Positions 31,494 to 42,300 of a stretch of 64,000 nt of DNA are shown in pieces. The DNA comes from Monomorium pharaonis (taxonomy: Eukaryota > Arthropoda > Insecta > Hymenoptera > Formicidae), in assembly GCF_013373865.1 (NCBI RefSeq), contig NC_050471.1, positions 17,603,047 through 17,667,046 on the forward strand, written 5' to 3'. The notes below the pieces were generated by a model. The model was not told the origin of the DNA, did not search any database, and saw only the letters and a list, made by a program, of their open reading frames with translations. Position 1 is the first letter of the stretch. Each line of letters begins with the position of its first letter. The position numbers and the translations under genes are program-made.

Positions 31494-31757
31494 GGGCCAT
31501 CTACAATGGAGTGTTTTAGCCGTAACAGCACTAAAACTACGGCAATGCTGTCTAGAATAAAAACGTAGCAATAACCTACAAGCCGGCCATCAAAGAAAGG
31601 CGACCAAAAACTAATCCCGAATGCCCCAACGCTCATCGTAAGCACGCAATGAATTGGCTCAATGTCTGCTGTAGGCTGTAAACAGTAAAGCAATACGAAA
31701 TGGAGACATTTTCTACGACTACTGCTACGGCCTACGACTCTCCATTGTAGATGGCCC
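31494..31757. mobile_element. MITE 'A' copy 2, intact, opposite orientation
   Basis: Begins GGGCCATCTACAATGGAG and ends with CTCCATTGTAGATGGCCC. It reads through the sequence ACGCAATGAATTGGCTC, where copy 1 carries B1. This is the empty-site reference. The 264-bp length is the unit length. Confidence 0.88.
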
Positions 31758-31766
31758 TTTATACCA

Positions 31767-31870
31767 TGGCTGCATTCCGAGATAATTTACTGTCAGTACT
31801 GAAAATCTACAGTATATATAACGTAAACTATAGATTTTCAGTACTGACAGTGAATATCGGAACGCAGTCC
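31767..31870. mobile_element. hairpin MITE 'I' copy 1
   Basis: GCTGCATTCCGAGATAATTT faces its near complement; CAGTACTGAAAATCTA lies in the stem and a TATATA loop at the centre. Ends match 36851-37150. Confidence 0.8.
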
Positions 31871-32256
31871 ATATACGATCAAATGAACCAAACGGACCAA
31901 GTGTTTACAGCGTGTAACGTCCCAGCGTCCGGAAAATTTTGTCCAAAAGTTTTCTCGCGAAACTTGTCCAGATGCATGCGCGCTGAGTTACCTTACTTAG
32001 TAATACGTTTCTATGGCTCATTCTTACTTTCGTTTAAGTCGTCATTAATAATAATAATTCAAATATTAAGCACTTAATCGTACTTTAAAATTACGTACAT
32101 ATATTATATATATCAAAATCATATATTACATATACGTATACTTTAAGTTATCTGGCATTATTTTAACTCTCTTATCGATACGAACGCATAGGCAACCGGA
32201 TCGTTTAAACTTCTAAATTCTTACTCTCGTATTGCTTATGGGTTCGTCGAGGATTA

Positions 32257-33204
32257 CCCAGACAGCACCAGATATCGTACGAATATTATACTCTCATACG
32301 TAATGTACTGTGATCATACCGAATATACGTAAAACATTCATATAACGTCTCAATAGAATGTCATTTTGATATATCCTCAAGATAAACTTAGAATATAGCG
32401 ACTGAACTTCGCAACTCCTACTGAATATACTGAGATTATATCTAATATACTCAAAACATCCGTAAAATATCCTATGATATATCTCATGTATATCTATCAC
32501 ATATTTCCAAAATATCCGCGTAATATCGAAAGTGAATCATGTCAACGCTATCTATGATCTGTAACGTTACGCATTTTCGTCTGCCGTGTGATGCAGACAC
32601 GTGGTGAAGTGTAGGGTGTGAACGTGCGAACACGAACTCACGGACAACGTGGTTTTCTCAGGAATTACGCCCAGATAACTCTGGTATGTACATAAGATAT
32701 AATATAGTAACGTAAACTATAATAATATATATATATTGTATATATACATATATTATTTAGGTTATAACCTACAATTATCTGAGCATAATTTCCCAAAGCA
32801 CCCCAGCGTATTCAACAGATATTACGCTTCATTTTTTGCGATAGCTTCCTGATGTGCGAAATGATTAATTCCTCTTCTTATTTCTTCTTGCTAATTCTGT
32901 ATGTTTAATTCCTTGTTTCTTATTCCTCTCATTATGCATGAGCCCATATAATGTGAACATACTGTAGACATATTGTGAATATACTGAAGATATACTTTAG
33001 ACATACGTATAACATTCTTAAGATATATTCGGTATATTCTCATAAACTGCCAGCGAAATTCTATGGGATAAGGCAACGCGGACATAGTACGTTATGAGTA
33101 TATACTCGCCATATCACAGACGTATCTCTAATATTATACGAATATTGCAATATACTTTCGCAATATCCTATTATCGTTCTCATAATCTACATGTGCTGTC
33201 TGGG
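32257..33204. mobile_element. CCCAGACAGCAC-ended element, 948 bp, flanked by TA
   Basis: The left end is CCCAGACAGCAC and the right end GTGCTGTCTGGG, with TA on both sides. The interior is a decayed array of AATATAC/GATATATC-like short units. An internal CCCAGATAAC at about 32669 may be a second, nested end. No coding sequence. Confidence 0.75.
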
Positions 33205-33329
33205 TAATTAACTGTAAGATAAATAAGAACCGGATATTTGTAAAGGCCCTTGCACGTGCACTGTCGGATGATTAAAGAAATGATATCTCGTCAACTGAAT
33301 CCTCAAAGATTCAAACGGAACGGTTCTAA

Positions 33330-33560
33330 AACAAAATCTGCTATTATCAACACGACGGCGACAGGATGTCGCGCCTAAAGAAATACAATACGAAATTAAT
33401 CCGCGTAATATCCGGACTGCGTGTCGGAAGATCAGGTGAACCATAGCTAGGCATTTAACATAAACAGTTCGTAAGATATATCCATTTCACGTTGGCGACG
33501 AGATGTCGCGCCCAAGAAATAATTAAGATTAATAAACCGGCGAGATATTTGGTAGTGAAA
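33330..33560 (+). repeat. diverged direct repeat of about 65 bp
   Basis: GATGTCGCGCCTAAAGAAAT near 33365 and GATGTCGCGCCCAAGAAAT near 33503 begin related stretches ending GCGTAATAT and GCGAGATAT. Purpose unknown. It lies upstream of the candidate gene's promoter. Confidence 0.5.
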
Positions 33561-33812
33561 GCGATCCTAGCCGAAAAGTATCCCGGATCAAATGATCGAC
33601 GAAATCCTAGACGAGATATCTCCGATAAACATCCGCACACGTGCAAACGGTCTCACGCGCCTTATCAGCGACCCCCGAAACTCGGTTCCCGCCAAGCCGC
33701 CGAATCACTCCCACTCTTACCGACTCTTGCGCTTCGCGCGTGTTCCCTACTCCGGAGCGCTAGCGGCCGCTGAGCGCAGCGCCGATTTTGCTCGATCCCT
33801 TTGTCCGCGCCC

Positions 33813-33868
33813 TATTTAAATCCGCGCACAGACGCCGGATCATTCATTCATTTCATTCATTTCACTCA
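33813..33868 (+). promoter_or_regulatory. putative core promoter of the candidate gene at 34302
   Basis: TATTTAAA at 33813-33820 sits in GC-rich sequence. It is followed about 27-35 bases later by TCATTC repeats ending TTTCACTCAGT (33840-33868), suitable initiator sequences. Spacing fits TATA to start site. This is a positional inference only. Confidence 0.4.
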
Positions 33869-34131
33869 GTATTTTTTCGACACTCGTTCAGTACCAATTC
33901 AGCGATTAAGTCAGTCATTAGTTCTCGGTCACGCGTCACTCTTCAATCTTCAAGTTATCTGCAACCTCTCTCGTACTTCGCGATCAACTCATTATTAATT
34001 AAGTTAACCAGTGCGTGCTCCGACAGACTGCTATCACCAACATATCTCTGCGACCATCTTCAACTGTCAAACCACATCAATCATTTAATTATTAGTGGAC
34101 CAAACTATTGCTTCAAACCATATTATAACTC

Positions 34132-34271
34132 GTGAGTACTAATTAATTATTGTTTACTATCGCTCCCTAGAATATTTTCTGAAATTGAACTGTGCCATAT
34201 TATAAAGAATCCTTTCGATAAGGATTAATTGTCGGCTTCATTTTCCAAATAATTATAAACAACTCCTCTAG
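34132..34271 (+). other. possible 5'UTR intron of the candidate gene
   Basis: CGTGAGTACT at 34131 is a near-perfect donor. CCTCTAG at 34271 is an acceptable acceptor 30 bases before the ATG. Removing this stretch would give a two-intron transcript. The sequence is AT-rich compared with its flanks, as expected of an intron. Confidence 0.35.
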
Positions 34272-34301
34272 GTACAACCCTCTCCCCTCCCTTGTGCCGC
34301 G

Positions 34302-35022
34302 ATGAATTCCACAACACCTAAAGTGAGTAGACTCAGTGATTAAAACAATCGTCGGTGAAATTAGAAAAGCCGGTATATTCGTGCTCAACGAAACTGTAGA
34401 TTCCGCTAGCGAGCGTTCCATCGCTTGCCAGCGATATAAGAACAAAACCGTAGATTCCGCTAGCGAGCGTTCTATCGCTTGCCAGCGATATAAGAACAAA
34501 ACCGTAGATTCCGCTAGCGAGCGTTCTATCGCTTGCCAGCGATATAAGTTAGTTAATCATTCACAAGCACGAATATACTCGACGGCCCTAATTTCCCTTG
34601 ACGCAGAAAGATGCTTAACTAAGCGTTCACTCGCTTAACCAAGCGTTTATTTGTAGACCATCAAGAAAAATCGCCACCGCGCTGGGAAAAGGAAAAGAGC
34701 AAAAATCCTCAAGGCTCAACAAAAAGCCCTAGAGCGGGCTTTCGAGGAGATTGAGAATTTCGTGGGCTACCCGCTGGAACACACCCCCCTTCCTCCTCCA
34801 GTCACAGACGCTCCGCCAGGAAGAGCAATCTCTTCCTTTGATCTGTTCCAAGAAGACACCGTCCCTTTGGAAAACTATAACCAGTTAACGTCTAACGCGC
34901 CCGAAATAATCACGCTTAGCGATTCCGATCACGATTCTCCGGAGTTGGAACCTTTAGATCCAACTGCGGAATACCATAGCGATGCAGTAGCGCAGATTAT
35001 TATATTTCCGCCAGAGAATTAA
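34302..35022 (+). CDS. candidate spliced gene, 128-aa protein of unknown function (exons 34302-34322, 34657-35022)
   Basis: I do not recognise this protein. ATG at 34302 opens MNSTTPK, followed by a consensus GTGAGT donor. An acceptor TTTGTAG at 34656 restores frame (phase 0), and the ORF then runs 121 codons to TAA at 35020. Residues 8-25 are strongly basic (KKNRHRAGKRKRAK, NLS-like), residues 25-45 look helical, the middle is Pro-rich, and the C-terminal half is acidic. EIITLSDSDHD resembles a SUMO-interaction motif (hydrophobic I-I-x-L followed by Ser/Asp). A TATA-like element, a possible 5'UTR intron and a polyadenylation signal flank it. It could be a lineage-specific host gene or a transposon-derived ORF, and I cannot separate these without homologues. 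Confidence 0.55.
34391..34548 (+). repeat. three tandem 54-bp units in the candidate gene's coding intron
   Basis: Three near-identical 54-bp units start at 34391, 34445 and 34499. Each contains a self-complementary core (CGCTAGCGAGCG then CGCTTGCCAGCG). 54 is a multiple of three, and one frame stays open across all copies (SASERSIACQRY repeated), although without an ATG. They lie within the predicted intron between 34322 and 34657. Confidence 0.85.
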
Positions 35023-35331
35023 ATAATACATGTAATAATCCTATACGTTGTTTTATTAATAAATATATACATATATATATATATCCAGATTCATTAATCT
35101 TAACTACATCAAGGTCATACTAACCAAATCCTACAAGGTTTTCCATCGGCAACAAGCTCTCGCCATACCCGGGTAGAGTTCGTGTAAGCGGGCTGCCCGA
35201 AATTTGAAAGGAGAGCTCCCGCGTCGGTCAGGCGACCGAGGCGTCGCGACGCACACATTGAGAAGAAATATCCCTAGACCCGGACGTTACAAGCGTGCTA
35301 AAATCTTTTGATACGCGTATCAACTTGGTCT
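35023..35331. other. 3' flank of the candidate gene, nothing recognised
   Basis: A TA run after the polyadenylation signal, then GC-richer unique sequence up to MITE D copy 2. Confidence 0.4.
35058..35063 (+). terminator. polyadenylation signal AATAAA after the candidate gene
   Basis: AATAAA lies 36 bases past the stop codon of the candidate gene, and a TA-rich run follows. Confidence 0.45.
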
Positions 35332-35509
35332 GGGGCTCTATTCTTGAATTCATTCGCAAGAGAAACGTATGCGCAAATACTCGCTCTAACAGAAAGTTGT
35401 AAGTTTATTGGTTAATAGCCATACGATAGCCAATAAATTTCCAACTTTTCTGTAAGATCAGAATTTGCGAATACGTTTCTCTTGCGAATAAATTCAAGAA
35501 TAGAGCCCC
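35332..35509. mobile_element. MITE 'D' copy 2
   Basis: Full-length: GGGGCTCTATTCTTGAATTC to its complement ending CCCC at 35509. Immediately followed by copy 3. Confidence 0.85.
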
Positions 35510-35681
35510 TATTCTTGAATTCATTTGCAAGAGAAACGTATGCGCAAATACCGGCTCTAACAGAAAAGTTGCAAGTTTATTGGTTAAAAGTCATACGATA
35601 GCCAATAAATTTCCAACTTTTCTGTAAGAACAGAATTTGCGAATACGTTTCTCTTGCGAATGAATTCAAGAATCGAGCCCC
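35510..35681. mobile_element. MITE 'D' copy 3, sharing its left end with copy 2
   Basis: Starts TATTCTTGAATTCATTTGC directly after the CCCC of copy 2. Its own GGGGCTC is missing, and the right end ATCGAGCCCC is complete. Tandem arrangement without intervening host bases. Confidence 0.8.
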
Positions 35682-35740
35682 AGGGGCCCATCAAGTACTC
35701 GTTGTAAACTAGGCTTATGAATACCAGCCTATGATAAGTA

Positions 35741-35887
35741 TTGTTCGTTTTGTCTGTTCTGGGTCTACTCGGAGCAAACCCAAGCAGACCAACTCTAATA
35801 GGTTGGCGTCATCGGAATCAACCTATTAGAGTGCGTTGGTCTGCTTGGGTTTGCTCCGAGTAGACCCAAAACAGACAAAACGAACAA
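35741..35887. mobile_element. fully palindromic 147-bp MITE
   Basis: TTGTTCGTTTTGTCTGTTCT and GGGTCTACTCGGAGCAAACC pair with the right half almost perfectly. The tip (AACCTATTAGA) pairs too, leaving about 13 unpaired bases. Confidence 0.88.
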
Positions 35888-35902
35888 GGCTATAATCTCG
35901 CC

Positions 35903-35948
35903 GTGATTGGTGATCCGCTCGTTTCGCTTCCGCGTAATCCGCTCCATG
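35903..35948. repeat. partial MITE 'C' copy
   Basis: One arm only (GTGATCCGCTCGTTTCGC to CGCTCCATGGGAC), next to the hairpin at 35741-35887. Confidence 0.65.
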
Positions 35949-36305
35949 GGACTCCACCCTGAGACTTGCGAGTTCTCGCTTACTGATTACTCCTTGCCTA
36001 AAATGAGGAAGATGTAAACAAGTAAAAGTGATGCCGAAGTATATGCTAAAAATTATATGATATAAAATACGTATTTTACGATACATGTGTTTTTTGTCTG
36101 TTTTATAAAATAAGTGAGAAGATTTTTACATATGTATGTTCTTTTTTGTTTCCTTTTTGCAATGGTACAAGTGTCATGGAATTTACTTAACCTAATCTAA
36201 TTTTGTCGTTCAATGTAACCTAATCTCTATTTATTCTAATTTTAAAACAATTTTGACAATATACTTGACTGATCGTATTGTGTTTACGAAGATTGAAAAG
36301 TAAGG

Positions 36306-36326
36306 ATGGAATCGACGTCTAGCAAG
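36306..36326 (+). CDS. VPS41: VPS41, exon 1 (start codon, MESTSSK)
   Basis: A seven-codon first coding exon, MESTSSK, followed by donor GTAGAG. It ends in phase 0 and joins TTNQEDSDSSEMDE in exon 2, giving the Ser/acidic N-terminus typical of VPS41. This is the nearest ATG in phase with the confirmed exon 2. No competing start was seen. Confidence 0.8.
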
Positions 36327-39300
36327 GTAGAGTATCATCGTGATTTATTGGTTCTTGTTTTTGACTCTTGTTGCATTATGTGTACTTACTATACATAAAA
36401 ATCGTAAATAAAAAAAAAAAAAATTTATGAATGAATAATATATAAGAATTGGTTATTTAAGGTAATTTTAAAAGACATTATTACACTATTGACTTGTTCT
36501 TTTTCGCTGTACTGTTGCACAGGTGCAACAGGTTAGAGTAAAACAAATATATTTTTTCTCATTTTAACTTATTGCACCAGTGCAGCAGTGCAGTGAAAAA
36601 GAACAGATTTAATATTACAATATATTACACTAAAATGTAAAGACAAAAGATAAAAGTATGATATAATATTGGTTCTTAAAATTATCTTAAGTGATAAATT
36701 TTGACATATTATTTATTAATAAATATTTTTTTACTTTTTAACAATTTATTGGAATTTATGAAAAGCTGTTGGTTATTTATTTATTTTTTAATATAAGAAT
36801 ATTACCTTCCCTGTAAATTAGAATTAAAAACTGCTTGGTGCTGTATATTCCATGGGTGCATTCCGATATTCACTGCCAGTACTGACAACGTGATGTCATA
36901 AAGCAGTGTTGGCGATGCGTTCCATAATTGCTTATAACATTTGCTTTCTTTGCCCTATAACGGAACGACAATCACAGTACTGCACTGCGAATGCCTTACC
37001 TTGCCAACCGCAGTAACGAAAGCAGGAAGTGACGACAAAATCTATGACGTCACATGCTTTCACAAGTTCATCGAAAGTTTACTGCAGCGCACTTTGGAAC
37101 GTACTCACAGCACTGTCAGTACTGGCAGTGAATATCGGAATGCACCCATGAAATATACAGCACCAAGTAGTTTTTGATTCTAATTTACACACTTTAAAAC
37201 TCTAGATTTGACACTAAATTTGACTATTATATTTGCTTATTCTCACTATTTTAATTACCAGGACATATTTCTAAATTTTTTAATAATGTATCAATACCAA
37301 TCAAAAGTAAAAAAAATGCAAAGTAATTATAATAAAACCCCAAAAATATCAGTGGGGTGAGCAACTTGTTACAAATCTGAAGTGTGACCAGGGAGGGTTA
37401 ATAATTAAAGCTGTGTAGAATTATGTATAACAATTGAATTTTTTGGAATGATTATAGAATGAACAGACCACCAATCAGGAAGATTCAGATTCCTCGGAAA
37501 TGGATGAGATAGAACCTAGATTGAAGTATGTGAGAATACGCAATGATTTGGAACATATCCTGCAAAATGATGCAGCTAGTTGCATTGCTATACATCCAAA
37601 GGTGAGAATTATCTACACAGACCATAGAATTTTAAGTTTAAAGTTAATTAAATAGTTTGATTTTGAAAGGATACAAATAAAATAAAAATACTATGAAGAA
37701 TACTATGAAAATTTAAACAAATTAAAAAATAATAGAAGAAAGGCTCCAAATTTGGAACATTACTTTGTTTTTAGACTATATTTCTTAAATAACAATTAGA
37801 AAAACACTTTTGAAAATATGAATTCAAATTAGAATGTATCTTCTATCAAATGATATAGTAATTTTTATAATACCGTTTTATATTTTTTAAATATAATTAT
37901 TAATGTTTTTGTGACACATGACAGAAAGGGCATCTGATGAAATAGACGCCTAATTTGGAACCTGTATACAATCGAAATATTAATGTTATAATTTATTGAT
38001 TTATACATCTTACCTAAATTACATAGTTTAATAGACTCTGTTATTCCGTTTTAGGTTTGCCATTTTTTAATAGGCTTTTTTCGACTTGTCTATTGTTTCT
38101 CGTGAAATCTCGTCTTAAAACATTTTTCAGCTTATTATACATTTAGGTTATACATTAAAGTTACAACCATGGTCTAGCTATACTACGGTTATGGCGCAGT
38201 AACAGTTGTCATTACTAGATCCCTGATCTTATGAAATATTCTAATTTATGCACACGCGGCAACTTTGTTATTTAAAACTGCATTACAAAATATTAATAAA
38301 TATAAAAAAGAAAAATAAAACAGTTTTAGGAAACTACAAACATGTGAAATGATAATGTTATTGATAATACACTATTGTTTAAACCATGCAATTTGCAAGA
38401 AAATTGCGCAAATAAAATTTGCTTTTGACAAATTTGTTTTTAGCAGATTTCACATAGAGAAAGGCATGAATGTATGAAGTATAGCTTTTTATTTCTTTAA
38501 TTAACCAAGCAGATCATGTTTTATTGGTATTCATATGTAATGTTTAGTTTCTGAGAAATAAGGGAGTTTCAATTTAGGAAACTGTTCCAAATTTGGTGTC
38601 TCCTCTAATTTTGGAAATTATAGAAAGATGATTTCTTAATCCTTTGAAGCACATATTTTCTTTACATAAAAATTTCTTAAATCTCTGCATACAAGGTTTT
38701 TTTGGGTGCTTATTACGAATATAGAATCAGATTAAAATTTTTTTTTTAATTTAAAATAGTGGGTTTTACATGAGCAAAAAAATGCAAAAATTGAGTCCAG
38801 ACACTTCAAATATGGTATGTCAGATTTTCTGCTGATAAATTTGCAATAAAAATTGAAAATTAGAAATAAATAGATCCCAAATAGTATAAATCTAACAATT
38901 TTCTTATAATTTTAATAAGGTATATTGAATTTACCATGTTAAATTTTAATATTTTTTTATATTTAAGATTAGCAACTAAAGAATTTCCGAACACCAAATT
39001 TGATGTAAATATATATCCAAACAAAATTACCTTTTTAAAAAAAGGTAAAAAAAGGCGTCAAGTGTGTGTGTGCGCTTCTAAGAAAAAAACTACTATATTA
39101 GGTAAGTTGTCTTATTATTCTATTTTATTGTTTTATTATCTTATTGTCTTCTGTACAAAATAATTGATATAAAGTAAATGCGCCAACTATGCGTCAACCT
39201 TGAAACGGAAAAAGATAGACCAAGTACATAAACGCGTGCTTTCAAAAATAAATTTAAGATCAATACAATTAGTCAAGTATATTAAAAAAAATATTAAATA

Positions 39301-42300
39301 ATTAAATGATTAAAATCAATCAACGGGATTATAGTGAAGCAAAAACTTGGCATGCCCGGTTCGCATTTTTTCTATATTTCCAAGATTCTATGTTATTGAT
39401 ATCAATAAATACACAAAAATGCGATTAATGTGGCTTGGGTATTGTTTTACTTTCTATCAGTTTCTGCTTTATTATCTGTTATTATTTATAACATTTCCAT
39501 TTTTTAAATAATTTTTTAATAGATTTTATAAAATTTTTTTAAGTTTTTTTTTCAAATATACTTGGCTAATTGTATTGATCTCGTATTATTTTTGAATGCG
39601 TTTGTGTATTTGATATATTTTTTTTATCTTTGTAAAGTTTTTAATAGGTTATTTTTCATTATTTCATTTGTACAAATAATTTCCATATTGTATAACATTG
39701 GTGGATCACTGCGTTTCAACGAGCTGGGCATGCCAAGTTTTTGCTTCACTATAATCCCGTTGATTGATTTTAATCATTTAATTATTTAATATTTTTTTAA
39801 ATATACTTGACTAATTGTATTGATCTTAAATTTATTTTTGAAAGCACGCGTTTATGTACTTGGTCTATCTTTTTTCCGTTTCAAGGTTGACGCATAGTTG
39901 GCGCATTTACTTTATATCAATTATTTTGTAGAGAAGACAATAAGATAATAAAACAATAAAATAGAATAATAAGACAACTTACCTAATATAGTAGTTTTTT
40001 TCTTAGAGGCGCACACACACACTTGGCGCCTTTTTTTCCCTTTTTTAAAAAGGTAATTTTGTTTGGATATCACATCGCATTTTGTAGTATTAAACATCTT
40101 ATTTAGATAGTATGTATATTTTTGCAATAAAACATTATTATGAGAGATTGATTGATTGATTGATTGTATTTATTATGCCCGAGCATGGCTGTAGGGCAAA
40201 GGAGTATAATCAGAAATATAATTTTGACAATAATCAACACTGAATGTTATAATAAACTTATAATCTAATCTAAGCTAATAAAATAAAATAAGCAAACGCA
40301 AGCTCCAAACTGATAAATGAAACAGTTACAAGTATTATAATAAGCATCTACGTTGTACAGTTAGCAGATTCCAACAATCTGAACGCCAATATAGATAGTG
40401 TTAGCTACAATTTGACATAACTAATAGTACATGGTCAAATGGCATACAAGTAAAGTAAAAAAGTATAATCAGCATAAGTATAAACTAGGAATACAGAGTG
40501 GCAAAGAGAGCAGACTTAGCAAGTGAAAACGCAAAAACAATAGTTTATAGTATAGCTTCATTTACAAAGTAGGTATGAGACCTGGACTGCAAGCAACATA
40601 AAAAGTAGAGCATAGCACAGATGCACGCAGTACAAGTGTGGTAAGACAAGCAGGGAACTTCAAGCAGTGAAGCACTAGTAAAGCTAGTATAGACAATTCA
40701 GTAACTAACTGATAAAGTAAGGTCAAATCTAGCTTGGCCACGAAGTAATCAGCAAGCAGATTGCAGGTATAAGTAAAGTAAGCACTAAGTAGCAGCTCAA
40801 GCAAACTCAGAAGCGATCAAGAACGACCGAAGAAGATCCTTGAAAGTAGCCAAGGAGGGTGCCGAAGTAATATGATTAGGAAGGGAATGCCAGAAATAAA
40901 TAGAAGATAGCCTGAAGGAGTTTTTGTAAGTAGCAGTTCTATGGGAAGGAATGTGGAAGGTCTGTGACGAAGAATGCAAAGAACGCTCGGATCTTTTTAA
41001 TGTTGGGTCAGGGGGGTAAAAAGTTCATATAGATAAGAAGGAGAAGTCATGTAAAGAATACGATAGATTTGACATCCAAGAAAATACAACCTTCTGTTCT
41101 CCATCGAAACCCATCCCAGACGACGCCTGAACGGTGTGATATGCTTATCACGCCGAAGATTAAAAATAAATCTAACAGCAGTTCACCAGCCTTTGCAGCT
41201 TGACATTGAGCTCACCGCTCAGCCTATGATACACCAGACTACAATAATCAATGTGAGGCAAAATTAGAGTAACGACAAGCTTGATTCTGAGCTTCTCAGA
41301 GAGCGAGTTCTTATTAAATTTGAGCTTATAAAGGGCACGATGCACGCACTGAGAGACATGCAAGACATGCCTTTTCCATGAGAGGTCAGACATCAGCGTG
41401 ATCCCAAGATTACGCACCTCACTTACAAAGGGTAATGACGTCTGGCCCACAGTAATCGGCGGCAAGCGGGAAACGTCAATGCTGGAAGCATAAGCCCGGC
41501 TGGAAAAGATAATGACCTTGGATTTTTTAAGGTTGAGCCTTAAACCATTTGCTCCAGCGTATTCAAATATGGCATGTACATCTTGAGAAATCAATCTCAA
41601 ACCCTGAAGAATTTCTGCTGGCGGACAAGACAAATAAATCTGTAGATCATCGGCAAACAGCATATGTTTTGAATTCGACAAGGCATCACTAATGTCATTG
41701 ATGAAAAGGGAGAATAAAAGCGGGTCTAGCACAGATCCCTGAGGAACACCCAAAGATGTAGAAAGCCAACCCGAACAGCCCCCCTCATCGTCAACAACAG
41801 CCTGCGAACGACCAGTCAGGTAATGAAAAAACCAGCACAATACTACATCAGAAAACCCAAGACTCTTAAGCTTCACAAGCAGCCGTAAATGCGGAACAGT
41901 ATCGAATGCTTTGCTAAAATCGAAGAGAATCATAATCGTGGCAAGTCTATCATCAATTCCCTCTCTAATGTCATCACAGACACGCAAAAGAGCTGACTGG
42001 GTGCTGTAGCCAGAGCGGTAAGCAGATTGTCTGGGATCGAGAAGATCACGCTCATCCAAATAAGTCATGATTTGTTCAGCGACTACTCTTTCAAGTACTT
42101 TAGACAACTCAGGCAGATTTGCGATCGGTTGAGTGTCAGATGGAGACAAGGGAGTGCGAATCTTAGACAAAGGCCGAATCAGAGCGCGCTTCCAGATAGA
42201 CGGAAACGAAGCAGACTCAAGAGAGCTGTTAAATAGCGTCACAAGCCACGACGACACACAAGGCTAAGCGATTCGCAGAATATAAAGAGGAATCCCATCC

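Noticed and set aside
33788..34135. 115-codon ORF at the 5' end of the candidate gene region
   Set aside because: It ends at the predicted 5'UTR donor, is Ser/His/Leu-rich without a domain, and lies between the TATA-like box and the better-supported ATG at 34302. More likely 5'UTR.
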